Shown: one piece after another, positions 47,036 to 57,895 of the stretch
How positions within the stretch are numbered: the stretch's first letter is position 1
Layout: every line of letters begins with the position of its first letter
Source of the DNA: Schizochytrium sp. TIO01
Lineage: Eukaryota > Sar > Bigyra > Thraustochytrida > Thraustochytriidae
DNA: 64,000 nucleotides
Direction: 5' to 3'
Assembly: GCA_004764695.1 (NCBI GenBank)
Contig: SMSO01000031.1
Location: forward strand, 680,600-744,599
The notes under the pieces: generated by a model
Database searches by the model: none
What the model was told of the DNA's origin: nothing
Seen by the model: the letters and a program-made list of their open reading frames with translations, nothing else
Made by a program: the position numbers and the translations under genes

Positions 47036-49129
47036 CTTCTAAGTATTCTCTTTCTATTCGTTTTCGCTTTTTAATTAGAATAAAAATAAAGGTATACCAT
47101 CGTGGCGGTGTTTTAGAAATTAAGAGCGCCTAGATGAGCGCTGCCCGCCTGTGCTAGCAAAAACCTGGGCACTTGGAACACCTTGCGGCTCTATGAGCCC
47201 GGATCATGGACGACTGGAGTTCATGGTTTCGTGGAGTGTGTGTATTCGTCTCCTTTCGTGATGTGATCATATCGTTTGGGTGGTTTTATCGATCTACTTC
47301 TTTTGTTGATTTTATTTCTTTCTTCTCCGCGCCATAAAATGGGCTATTATTCCCGGTTAGGTTTGGGTGGCTGCTACCCATACTTTTGCTCTACCTATTT
47401 AAAGGTCTAAAAGTAGGCGGCCGTATCGCTGCGCATCCGGTTAGGTTAGAAGCAAGGATTTTTTTTTTTTCGCCATTCTTTATCTTCTCTGCAGCATGCA
47501 ATTTTGCAATTTGCAAGACAGGAAACAGGACAGCCATCAATTGAAGTTGGAGACCATTTCAAAGGAGGACGATGCGCTGGGATAGGCTGAAAATTATAAC
47601 GTTTCCTTGTATTGCCTTAAGGTATCTCAGCTGTGCACCACTTCGGACAAAGTAAGGCTGGGAAGAGGAAAGTTTCTTTTCTTTTCTTTTCTTTATCAAA
47701 ATAAAAAGCATATAGAATTTTTTTTTTTAAGTAGCGAAACGGTAAGTACTATGTCAAAAAAACTGACGAACAGAACTATGAACAGAAGTCGAAACTACTC
47801 GCTTGCTGTAGCAGGATGACCCTTGAGGTGAAACAATCCTGATGCACTCCTGCACTTTTATAAAGCAAGCTGAACGCAGCAAGCGCAGCATGAGCATGTC
47901 TGTGGCAGCAGTTATCCTTGTTTTGTATTGTCTTTTTGTAAATCATAGAAGAAATGAAAATACATTAATTTATTTTTATTTTTTATCTCTTTCTGTTTTT
48001 TACTTCAAAGTTATATGATTCGTTCATAGGTAAGAGTGTGCACAAGTACATGTAATGAATTGCGCAAAGTGCAAAATACGACCCAGATTATTGTGTCAAT
48101 GCAATATATAGTACATAGTACATTTGGAATTGGCTCTATGAACCACACAGTTCTTTTCTGAATTGCGTTTGCTTTGTATGGTTTTGCTTGCTTGCTTGTT
48201 TTATTCAAAATTTTGTTCATCGTTATGCCTATGCAAGTTGATTTGCCATTGTTTTTTTGTCTGACATGACGTCATCAAGTTACCGGTAATCTCGGATAAT
48301 GTGGGGATCATCTCATGGAACTGGGTCGGATTTTTAAGTTGTAAGAACGTAAAATGCGGATTTGAAACTATGTCAATGTTCCACGAAGACTAGCGACTGA
48401 GCGTAGCGACTCTCCTCGAGATGCAAAATCATGGCTTCGCAATGGATAACAGCCTTATTTAGAACATCCAATCAGACTAAGCTCCAATTGGCAAAGAATT
48501 GAATTTGAGAAAATTTCTAACAATGGCATTTCTAGTTCTGTGAAGAAGCTTTCATTATTAAAAGTTTTATTTTACAAATAGCAGAACTTCATCTATGGCT
48601 GGCTGAAATAATCTACATTCGCGATGGCCATGACCATTTTTATGTATATGCACCACCTTTATTCTGATATGGGACGTAGTAGACCAGGGCCTGTATTACA
48701 TCAATGCACAAGCCTGCGCCAGAGCGAGGAGGTGATTAATATGCACGCACAAAAACATGCATCTGCAGTAATAATGACAATAACCACGTCTGGCATAAGT
48801 ACTACAACTCCAACATCGATAGTAACACCAACAAGAAGGAGATCATAAGGGAATGACAAGATAAAACAAAAGAGAGTTAGAACTGACCAAGAAATCATCA
48901 GTTTCATCAGTGGAATATCAAATCAATTTCAAGCATGAGTATAACAGAAAAAATGGCGATAACTGCGTCGAAAGAACGCACACAAAGCTTAACACACAAC
49001 AGCGCAAAAAGGAAGCGAGAGCAAAAAGGGAGGAGTAAGTGAAAGAGGCCCGCTAGGCCTGATGCAAATGTTCATCTGATATTATCTTTTCTTTTCTTTT
49101 TTCTTTTTTTCTCGTCATTTCTTGTTGTT

Positions 49130-50713
49130 TTATTCATCGTCACCAGCATCGTCCCCAAGGTCCCTTGATGATGATGATGAGACAGCGCCGGCATCATCCT
49201 CAATCTCAAAGCCATAGCGCTTTGAATAGTACTCGCCTTCAGCCTTCATCTTCTTGTCGACCTTGCTTGCAAACACCTCCTCGTTGGTGAGGATGCGGTT
49301 GATGATCTCTTGCACAGAGAGGTCCGACTCAGAGTTAATGGTCTGAAGGATGCCAAGCTCTTTCGGGATCTTGTACGCGGACGAGGTCTCCACAACATCG
49401 TACGGGTGGTCGCTCACGGTGCCGCGGGCAACGACGTCAATGCGGAGCGAAGCGATCATCTCACGGGTAATGTGCCATGGGGCATCAATGAGCACATCAC
49501 TGACGTAACGGCAACCAAGTACACTCAAGAGACGCTCATTGAGGTTCATGATCGGGTAGTTCTTGCCACGACGTTCGTTCACAACCTTGTCTCCGTGAAC
49601 ACCCACGATGAGGTAGTCACCAAGCTCCCGAGCCATCTGCAGGGTCTTAACATGGCCCATGTGGAACATATCCCAGGCACCATCAATGTAGACAACCTTG
49701 GCGCCAGGAGGAGGGTCGCGGGTACCAGCAGAGAAGATGCGTAGCATGCGAGAGGTAGTAAGAAAGCGGGAAGGGCGGAAAAATCCGCTGCTGTTTGAGG
49801 CGTCAGCCAGGGAACCCTCAGAGTGTACACTAGACATGGAGTTGCTCCGCTTGCGTTCCCGAGAAACAAGATCCGGTCGCTCGGTGTGGCCCTTGTCGTG
49901 ATGGTCACGCGAGGTGTACAGCATACGACCAACAATATCAGTGGTAGACACACCCTCCGTGCGCGGAATGCTACGGTAAATGCCGCGCTTTTTGGCATCC
50001 TCGTACACGTCCTTGCCATCCACAATGCACGGGTCGTCACCGTGAACAACGTAGTCAATCTGGTACTTTTCAATGACCATGTTCAGGTATTCTGGGGTCA
50101 TGATGTAGGGTGCGCCGGGAACAATTTCGTCAACCCACTTGCATCCAGCCACGGCAGCACTGCGCTCCTCATCGTTCATGACAGGTGCAGTACCCTTGCA
50201 CTCCTTGATACTGGCGTCGCTGTTGATGCCAACCACAAGATAGGTACCGAGGGAACGACCCTGGCGGAAAGCGTTCATATGACCGTAGTGCATCATATCA
50301 AAGGCGCCGTCCATCCAAACGCGAATCGGGCGCTCGTTCTCGTCAAATTCATCCTCAGAATCCAAATCATCGATTTGGCGCTCAAGTTCAGCCACCTTAC
50401 GCTCCGCCTCAGCGAGCTTGGTGGCCAACACAGAGCGCTTGCGCTCGTGGCGCTTGCCAAAGAACACATAGTACAGTACCAGGGTGAGGATCATGATACT
50501 CACGGTGGCCAAGAGCTGCTCCTCAGAAGGGTACGGCTCCGCATAGCCTCCAGCACGCATGAGCCTGTGAAGGCCCACCTTGAAGGTTCTCATCGGTCCA
50601 GACTGCTTCACAGCCTCGTAAACAGGTTCCACGCTGCGAGTGTCTACAACATCCTTGATCAGCTCCTTGCCAGCTTTCACGGTCGCACCCACGCTTGCAG
50701 AAGCTCCCGCCAT
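49130..50713 (-). CDS. PCYT2: Ethanolamine-phosphate cytidylyltransferase (ECT/PCYT2)
   Basis: 527 residues from the ATG at 50713. It joins CTP and phosphoethanolamine to CDP-ethanolamine, the controlling step of the Kennedy route to phosphatidylethanolamine. Two cytidylyltransferase domains are visible. The first has VWMDGAFDMMHYGHMNA (HxGH nucleotide-binding motif) and RTEGVSTTDIVGRM. The second has VYIDGAWDMFHMGHVKT and later HITREMIASLRIDVVARG. This double domain separates ECT from the single-domain choline enzyme. An N-terminal membrane helix (about 66-86, SIMILTLVLYYVFF) and a short coiled coil precede the first domain; plant ECT has a similar N-terminal anchor. A Ser/Arg-rich linker joins the domains. 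The tail is acidic. The frame is open upstream to 50758 without an ATG. Confidence 0.93.
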   Translation of the reverse strand: MAGASASVGATVKAGKELIKDVVDTRSVEPVYEAVKQSGPMRTFKVGLHRLMRAGGYAEPYPSEEQLLATVSIMILTLVLYYVFFGKRHERKRSVLATKLAEAERKVAELERQIDDLDSEDEFDENERPIRVWMDGAFDMMHYGHMNAFRQGRSLGTYLVVGINSDASIKECKGTAPVMNDEERSAAVAGCKWVDEIVPGAPYIMTPEYLNMVIEKYQIDYVVHGDDPCIVDGKDVYEDAKKRGIYRSIPRTEGVSTTDIVGRMLYTSRDHHDKGHTERPDLVSRERKRSNSMSSVHSEGSLADASNSSGFFRPSRFLTTSRMLRIFSAGTRDPPPGAKVVYIDGAWDMFHMGHVKTLQMARELGDYLIVGVHGDKVVNERRGKNYPIMNLNERLLSVLGCRYVSDVLIDAPWHITREMIASLRIDVVARGTVSDHPYDVVETSSAYKIPKELGILQTINSESDLSVQEIINRILTNEEVFASKVDKKMKAEGEYYSKRYGFEIEDDAGAVSSSSSRDLGDDAGDDE

Positions 50714-53412
50714 TGTGCAGAACAAAATCTCAAATGAATCCAATCCAATGCAATGCAATGCAGTCTAATCCAGCTTTGTCTAATTTAAGAAATCCACAGA
50801 GCACAGCCAGTCCCGAAAGCAGTGTTTGCTGACTCCAAAGGTTGCACGTAGAGTCAGATCTCGTTTGGATATGATATTGTGAACGTATGTTTAGTGTCAA
50901 TTAGACAGTGATGCCGCGATTCGCACGCCGATGCGCCGGCGAAGCAGGTGCTTGCGGGTAGTTAGCCGGGCCCTCAAGACGTCGGCCTAATCGTAGGCTC
51001 TCTCCCTCGCGCGGGGAAGCCTTCCCAGGCTCTCCGAAGCTCGCGCAGTCGCCTCCAGAGCGCGCAAACTAGGACTGCCGCGCAAGATCGCTGAGTCCAT
51101 CCTCGTCCAAGAAGAAAGAAAAGAAGAATCATAAGAAAATAGCTGGCCTCTGGAGCATGCTAAAATCTGAGTACTAATACACATACCTCCTGGCACAGTA
51201 AGTATGTGTAAAAGTATGCTAAGTGGGCATTGTGTACACCGGTCCGGTGCTGCCTCCTTGGGCGAGGCCTCAGTTTGCACAGGCGCTACCGGGGTGCTTG
51301 TGGGCCTCAAGGGAGTTTAATGGGAGGCCAGTGAGGGTTTTCGTGGAGCTTGTGCGAGTATTTTATGGCCGGAGAGGCACTTTTGGCGCAGGGCCACAAG
51401 TTTCTGAGAAAAGGATTCCAAGGCGACAGGGTTGGTGCGGATATTCAAGACCAGGAGCCATCCTTGGGAAAATGAAGAACGTCGCGAATTTTGTACCACA
51501 AGTTCTTCTTTTTCTTCAAGAAGAAGAAGGAAATCAAGAAAGCTGCTACTCCACCCTCCATCAGCGCCACGCTTCACAAATGAATCGGGTCGTGGGCGGC
51601 CGAAGCCTGGCACAGGAGATCCTAGCGTAGAACTTGAGAGACTACTTGCGAGCAGAAAGGCTTGTACCTACCTACCAGGTACCTGCGTGAACAAGAGCGG
51701 TTTTGGTGAAAGTCGGGTAGGTACAGCATCGCAGTAGTAGCTGGTTAGGAGTAACCCTATGGCAGATGCAAGGACGGCGACCTCGACTTGGACATTGATA
51801 TGAAGAAGTACTGCGCCTTGTGGGTGAAATTACTGGCGGATAAGCTCAGGAATAAACTGAATTGAAGTCAGAAAGACTGTGACCCTGCCTTTGGATACGA
51901 CCAGACAAAAACAAAACAAATTAAAAAAGACTAAGCGAAGAATTACACGGGCCGCGGCACGAAGAAGCCTAACGTCGAGTAGTGAAACCTCGTGAAAGGT
52001 TGGAAAGTCTCTGCCCAGCATGAGTTTTGCAAGCTACGTGTGTTGTATAGATGGCGATACCTTAAAACTTTAATATTCTTGGTATGTAAACAGGTACCTA
52101 ATGCCTTTGAGCGAGCTGAAGTGCACCACATCGTTAAGATTTTGAGCAAGATCGCTACGATTTGCAATTGAGAAGGGTTGTACTATTGTCTAAATCCCTT
52201 CTACGATTGGCAACACCAAATACAACACGAGTACAAGCACAGTATAGGCCAGCTGGCTGTTGAGTCTCTGGAATTGATCAGTCCTATCAAGAAGCTAAAT
52301 GTAGATTGGAAAGGTGAAACGATCATAAAAATCTGGAAAACCTCAGGTCATTCCTTCTCATATCGCGAGCAACTAAAACAATTTAGGTGTCTGAAGAAAT
52401 CTGCTAAACATCTAGAGCTCTTCAAGTATAGTGTCACAATGCACGAAGGCATGGTAGCGGCGCTTCGGAGATTGCGATATTCTTGGCTAGCTATACAGTT
52501 TCATGGTCCAGGACTTGACGAGAAGAAGTCTTATGGTATTACGAGCAGTCTTCCGAAGTTTCTGTGCATGTGCCAGGCCTTCGTATAAAAACCGCTATTG
52601 CGAATACAACCGCTACTCAACAACAAGACGGGTCAAGCAAACATTGCGGACGCTACAGATCTTACACTCTGACGGAGCAATTTCTGCGCAATCTAGTGAC
52701 ACATTCGCCAACTTCGAAATTCCGCAGTGGTGTATATATGAACATGAACATACATTACGCTTCGCAAAAAAAGCAGCTCTGTCATTCCTCCTTGTGAACT
52801 TGATATATTTAGCTAGTAGTTCAATGTTGCAAGAGTTCATCTGGATGCACATTTAAATAATCGCTGATACCGAACGAAATGCCAAATAGGGTTGATGAAA
52901 GGTACAAAACAATTTTTAAAGCCCTAAGAATGTGTAAAATTTAATCCCAATGACTCCAAAGGATTACATGGCAATTATAATTTGATTGTAACGAGTTCTT
53001 GTGGAAAGTTTGTCCCAGGTTGCTCGAATAGTGGATTGGAACTCGTCTCAAAATGAATCCGCCAGCTTTTCCTGTCCTTAATAAAAGAAGAAGAAAAATC
53101 TAATTTACAGTGCCGATAAAAACGTTAGAACTTCTACAAACAAACTCAGAATGGTAGTGACCGTTTCATACGAAAGATATATTATTATCGTTTAGGTCTT
53201 TGTTAAGGAGTGGAGGTTGGGTAAGAAAGTAACATGGCCAAGAAACCATCAATTCAAATGATCAAAGTTCTTCAAACCTTCAATTTAAATTATCAAAGTA
53301 CTTCAACCATAAGTTTGGCGTCTCAGCGAGTGCCCTTCGGGCACTTCTCCGGAGGCAAACGCAAGTACACGAACGACGAAGTTGAGGAAACCTATGGCTG
53401 CGGTCACTTCCA

Positions 53413-53856
53413 ATGGCCGCGAGCAACGCAGCACTGGCCATAACCCCGTACCATAATCTAAGCAAAGAAGCGAATTTCAAACGCCGGATTGGTGACATCC
53501 AGCGTGCCTTTCCGGACGCATCCGCCGTCTACAAAGACATCAGTGGAGGGGTCAAAAAAACAGGTCGGGCTTGCGCGCCCTTCTGGACTACTAAGATTCG
53601 CCACAAGCTTGAACTTTGGCCCTGCGAAAGCTACGGTGTTAACCTTTTGCCTGAATTTGAAGTTAACAAGAAGGATCAAAATCAAGACAATTCGAATGAT
53701 GTGTCGTTGGCTTCAGACAAGCGCTCATTCACAAAGCCGAGCCTCTTCACTGGTGCTAACTGGCTGTTTGCCGAGAGGATTGCACTGCAAAGACATGTAA
53801 TGAATGCGGTGGTTCGGAGCATCGGTTTCAAATGCCCTGGAAATGTAGACTCGTAG
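53413..53856 (+). CDS. Uncertain open reading frame, 147 codons
   Basis: It starts with ATG and runs MAASNAALAITPYHNLSKEA to a clean stop. Composition is ordinary and no domain is recognised. The minus strand is also open over parts of the same region, so coding is not certain and the true strand cannot be chosen by eye. It may be a fragment of an older gene. Confidence 0.25.
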   Translation: MAASNAALAITPYHNLSKEANFKRRIGDIQRAFPDASAVYKDISGGVKKTGRACAPFWTTKIRHKLELWPCESYGVNLLPEFEVNKKDQNQDNSNDVSLASDKRSFTKPSLFTGANWLFAERIALQRHVMNAVVRSIGFKCPGNVDS

Positions 53857-54532
53857 CCGCTCGTGACATCCACACCGCTAGAGGCGTCCCTTTTTTTTGC
53901 GCTACCTATCCAAGGCCACGATCTGCACATTGTCTTTGAGTCACCCGCGATTGGGCCGTAGCCCCACTTTGTCACCAAAGGAAATGCAAGTTTTGCAAAT
54001 TTTACAGGTTAAATACCAAGTGTTCTTTTTCGTTTTTTTTATTAATTAATTTAAAAAATTAATTCTATAAAGGTCCTTGTTTGCATGGCCAATCTCAAAT
54101 GTCAAATACCCAAGCCTCCTCTTGGATCGCCGTGCTCCAGCTGCATTGGCGACTGCCAAGAGGGTTTGCGGCTGAGCGGTCTGCCAGAAAAGAGTGTCAA
54201 CTCGCTTCTTAGTCTGAGAGATTTACCGAGCCAGAAGGCGACGCGAATCGCTACTCGGCATCTTTTTCAGTTTATATAAATCTTTGCCTCGTGACAGCTA
54301 AAGCTTATCCTTGGAAACGCGGCGAAGCAGCTGCAAGGCACTTGCCTGCAACTAGGAACGAAAGATTGAGTGAGCTCGAAATTATTAGCAAGCAGCTTGT
54401 TAAAACGAAGACCCAAAATACAGCTTGCAAAGCTATCTCAGGAAAGGTGAAAAGCAAGTCGCTTGAGCGGAGACCACAACGTTATCAACATAAGCTTCGT
54501 CAACACAAGTAATAAACAAACAAAAACAGCTG

Positions 54533-54575
54533 TGCAGCAGTGCAGCAGTACAGCAGTACAGCAGTGGAACAGCAG
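54533..54575. repeat. CAG-rich imperfect triplet tract
   Basis: Repeated CAGCAGT/ACAGCAGT units about 80 bases upstream of the GPI mannosyltransferase start. Confidence 0.8.
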
Positions 54576-54653
54576 CTCTCTACTTTACGTCAGGGCTACA
54601 AGCTCAGTCGGAGGCACTGAATCTGGGTTGCTTAAGGAGGCTTAAGGAATAAC

Positions 54654-56373
54654 ATGGTGACCCGCGATGATATTCTGTCAAGCACGTATTCGAGTGATGT
54701 CCCGTTTGGCGTCATGCTTCGGTTAATGATGGTCTTCGCACCAGGATACATTCATCCAGGTGAGTGCAAAACCCTAACCTCCCTATATGACAAGAAAATA
54801 GGCATTCCTACATACAAAGGCTTCTTTATGACTAACGTAGTTGCAATTCGTTTTGCTTGCTGTGGACATGACATATACAGATGAATTTTTTCAGACCCAA
54901 GAAGTTGCATCAAAATGGGTCATGGGCTATGACACCTTTGTGCCGTGGGAGTTCTCTTGCGAGAACGATGGGTTACTTTACCGAAGCGTCCTACCTCCAC
55001 TACTTAGCTGTGGTATTCCATACGAGTTTCTAAAGTTAACATGGTTGCGGAACTCTAGTCTCTGGGTGCTTGTCCTTCCGCGTATGTTTATATTCGGTGT
55101 TTCCCTCATTGCAGATAGGTGTGTTCAACGAGTCTTTGGACCTCGAACTTTTTATGTTTACCGATCCTCCTGGGTAAGTGTTATTTTATTGGCGCGGCCG
55201 CTTTCGAATTCTCTTGCAGTGCTCCTTTTTGTATTCTGTATATGTGCTGGCTGGACACGGCGACCCTTCCTTTTAGGTGCTATTACAGTAGCTGGAGTTT
55301 TTATTCACATAACATTTATTGCATTCGCTATTCCTGTCATTTGCTTGTGGGCTTTAGAGGAATCTACTTTTGCATTGCAGGCATACGCCAAGAAACATGA
55401 TAATGAGGATAGTGAAGATGAGTCGAGCTCTACTCAACACACCTGGATTGAAAAAGCAAGGATCATCTGCCCTGCAATGTTGCCTCAAATTCTCAAACTT
55501 GGACTTGGAACACTTCTCTGCTTCATTACTTTCGTCGCTGCAGATTCAATATATGTCAGTAATCATGCAAGCTGTTCTGCCAAATTCTCTCCGCTGCCCC
55601 AGTGGCTTAGTGAACCTTGGGAAGGCGTGCAAATAACGTTCACCCCTCTGAACAATCTCATTTACAATCTGGAAATAAGCAACCTTGCGAAACACGGCCT
55701 CCACCCATGGTACCTTCATCTGCTCGTCAATATGCAAATCCTCTTTTCACCCATCTGGATTTTTGCTCTTCTTTGGACATCGCCATTCAATTCACGAAGA
55801 CGAACAGCAATGTTTGCGAGTTTAGTACTAGGCGTTGGACTTTTGTCTCTTGCGCCTCACCAAGAACCTCGCTTTCTAATGCCCCTTATCGTTCCTGTGG
55901 CGTTTCTTACTACCGAGCTCGTCACTCGCCATACGGGTGTGCGCGTTTTTTGGCTATGGTTCAATACAATCCTTGGCATTTTCTATGGTTTTATCCACCA
56001 GGGAGGAGTTGTACCAGCATTGCTTGCAATTGAAGGAGAACTCTTTAACGAACAGTCTGTGCGCTGCATTGCAATGTATGAGACCTACATGATGCCTCGC
56101 TTCCTTTTCACAAATAATGCAGTCACGGAAATTGATCTCATGAGCACACCCCCTGATCAAATTCACCGTGTACTTAGCGAAGCAAAGTGCTCTGACAATG
56201 ATTGGTATTTCTTATTCCCAAATTCGGCTCGACATGATTTTCCAAAACTTGCTAAAAAGATCCCCGTAGCGGAATTTTTTCCCCACTTCTCTGGTGAACG
56301 CCCGCCTAGTAATTTCGAGGATCTAACTCTTCAGCTGTACAAGATCACCCTTGAGGAAGCTGAACACTTTTGA
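54654..56373 (+). CDS. PIGZ: GPI mannosyltransferase 4 (PIG-Z/Smp3), two exons
   Basis: Exon 1 is 54654-54759 and exon 2 is 54881-56373, giving 532 residues. Splicing restores GYIHPDEFFQTQEV, the signature loop of the GT22 mannosyltransferases Smp3/PIG-Z, with the catalytic acidic residues. PWEF and YRSVLPPLL follow as in the family. Many hydrophobic segments fit a polytopic ER membrane enzyme. It adds the fourth mannose, from dolichol-phosphate mannose, to GPI anchor precursors in the ER lumen. The related PIG-B, ALG9 and ALG12 lack the HPDEFFQ form of the loop. Without splicing the first frame ends at 54884, so the intron is required. Confidence 0.9.
54760..54880 (+). other. Spliceosomal intron in the GPI mannosyltransferase gene
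   Basis: 121 nt, starting GTGAGTGC and ending ACATATACAG, phase 1 (splits the Asp codon of HPDE). It contains stops in the upstream frame. It is the only intron in the window for which protein homology gives exact borders. Confidence 0.9.
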
Positions 56374-57886
56374 TAAATGTTGACTGTAGATAATTAATTT
56401 CAAGAGCCTATTCGAGGAGGACAGGGAGAGCGGCGAGACTTCCTCAATAATAGACTCGAAAATATTTATATCCCAGCATTTAGTCGAGACAATGTTTCGG
56501 CCTTCCTCGAACTCAATCCTTTCTCTCTGGTATGATGTCCATGAATAGCACAAAAACCCTTCGCCTCGTTTCAAGTTTTGCCCTACAAGCACCTAGATGA
56601 TTTTTAAAATTAACAGATTCAAAACCATCATTGACTACATCCGGCATTTTCAGCTTTTGTCGCATATGATCGAACAGGGGCGCAGATGTATCTGGTTCCC
56701 AAGATGAATAGCGCTCTAGATCTTCGCAGGTCAACCATGATTGTTTTGGTTAGCTGCTCATCTACATGCATTCTATACAAATTCGCTTGCCTTCTTCACA
56801 AATTCGCTTGCCTTCTTCATCGTGACCATCTCAATATGCAATTTAAACCAAGTATAACATAACTTAATCGGCAGTTCTCTAGCTAGAAAATTGAGGGGAA
56901 TGCCTAGGTATGGATTTTTTAGTTTCAAGTCTTTTGTCCTTTTCTTTCTGTCCCTGCGGTGGTAGCCGTAGGTACCTACCTACCTGGATACAAAGGAGGT
57001 AGTCAGTACTGAAAGATGATTCTGGTCAGCTTGAGGTTGACTTTCAAGATGAAGGCAAAGGTCTTGATGAAGGCATTAAGAAGGTTTGTTTAAGAGTTAG
57101 CGCACTGCTGTCCTGGAGAATGAATTTCAGGACAGATGGATTCATGTAGTAATTAAGGAGGTCAAGACATTCTTGAAAGGTGTCAGAGATAACCGATGGG
57201 GTTAGATTAATTCAACCTCTTCAACCATCGATTCAAGTTACTCCATACGTTGGATGTAGGTAATGTGTCATCACACTTTGAACTCTTGTCTCTGGCAGTC
57301 GCATGAGTCTGGCTGCCTACTTTGCTCTATTGTAAAGTATGTTAGCGAGGGTTTCACAAAAGGGACACAAAGAACTCTAGCAACATATTGTCCACTAGCT
57401 CCTTCGATTGGAGATCTCAGGAGCCAGCTAGAGGCATAGACGTATTATATAGTATTTTTATTTACTTAGATATCGTAGTGAGAGGAATCTGGTCAGTTAG
57501 AGGTTGACTATGAAGATGAAAGCAAGAGACTAGATAAAGGTTCCAAGGGGACTTTAGAAGGCATGATAATCTGTGGATTATTAGTTGGAGATCTTTTGTC
57601 CTTGGCATCTAAATCCAAGGCAGACTGCTTTATGATGCTTTATGATGTAATTAGGAGACTTTGACATACTTGAACTGCGTAAGACATAATTGAACTTAAC
57701 TTGTCTCTTTAATCATCAATTCAGATTCCACCATTGCTTCTAGGAAAAGTGTATGTACACTTTTGGCTCTTGGCTTCTAAACTAGGCAAGTCTGGTTGTC
57801 TAGTTGTTTTCTATCCTACACCTTATGTTCATAGGTTCTTGTAAAGGATGTAATGTCTTGTCAACTAGTTCCTTCAATTAGAGATC
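56374..57886. other. Duplicated 3' flank of the kinase/armadillo gene
   Basis: No gene seen. About 56.62-57.01 kb is a diverged copy of 63.26-63.64 kb. The part 57.02-57.43 kb is itself a diverged tandem copy of 57.48-57.90 kb. See the repeat entries. Confidence 0.6.
56620..57010. repeat. Segmental duplicate, left copy
   Basis: Matches 63260-63640 in the same orientation with substitutions and small indels. Strongly matching parts include AATGCCTAGGTATG, GTTTCAAGTCTTTTG and CCGTAGGTACCTACC. Both copies lie at the 3' side of a kinase/armadillo gene on the minus strand. Confidence 0.85.
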
Positions 57887-57895
57887 TCAGCATAG
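57020..57895. repeat. Diverged tandem repeat, period about 465 bp
   Basis: Two copies (about 57020-57430 and 57485-57895) share blocks such as TCTGGTCAG..GAGGTTGACT at their left ends and CTAG(C/T)TCCTTC(G/A)ATT(G/A)GAGATCTCAG at their right ends. The right copy runs into the 3' end of the kinase gene, so an end of the gene's flank was duplicated. Confidence 0.75.

Larger units (their letters stand above)
44039..49129. other. Spacer with GC-rich islands and dense microsatellites
   Basis: No gene recognised. GC-rich islands (about 44.63-45.14, 45.77-45.93, 46.12-46.26 and 46.64-46.77 kb) carry short inverted CCTTCGGCC-like motifs. Between them are CAAA, AAAGAAAC, GA and TCTA tracts. The stretch 47.0-49.1 kb is AT-rich with nothing notable. 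Confidence 0.5.
50714..54653. other. Spacer between ECT and GPI mannosyltransferase genes
   Basis: About 3.9 kb. Open frames of 70-150 codons occur on both strands but none is recognised. A CAG-type tract lies at 54533-54575, just upstream of the mannosyltransferase. One open frame is listed separately. Confidence 0.5.

Noticed and set aside
49823-50737. A 304-codon plus-strand open frame
   Set aside because: It is antisense to ethanolamine-phosphate cytidylyltransferase, which shows both HxGH motifs on the minus strand.
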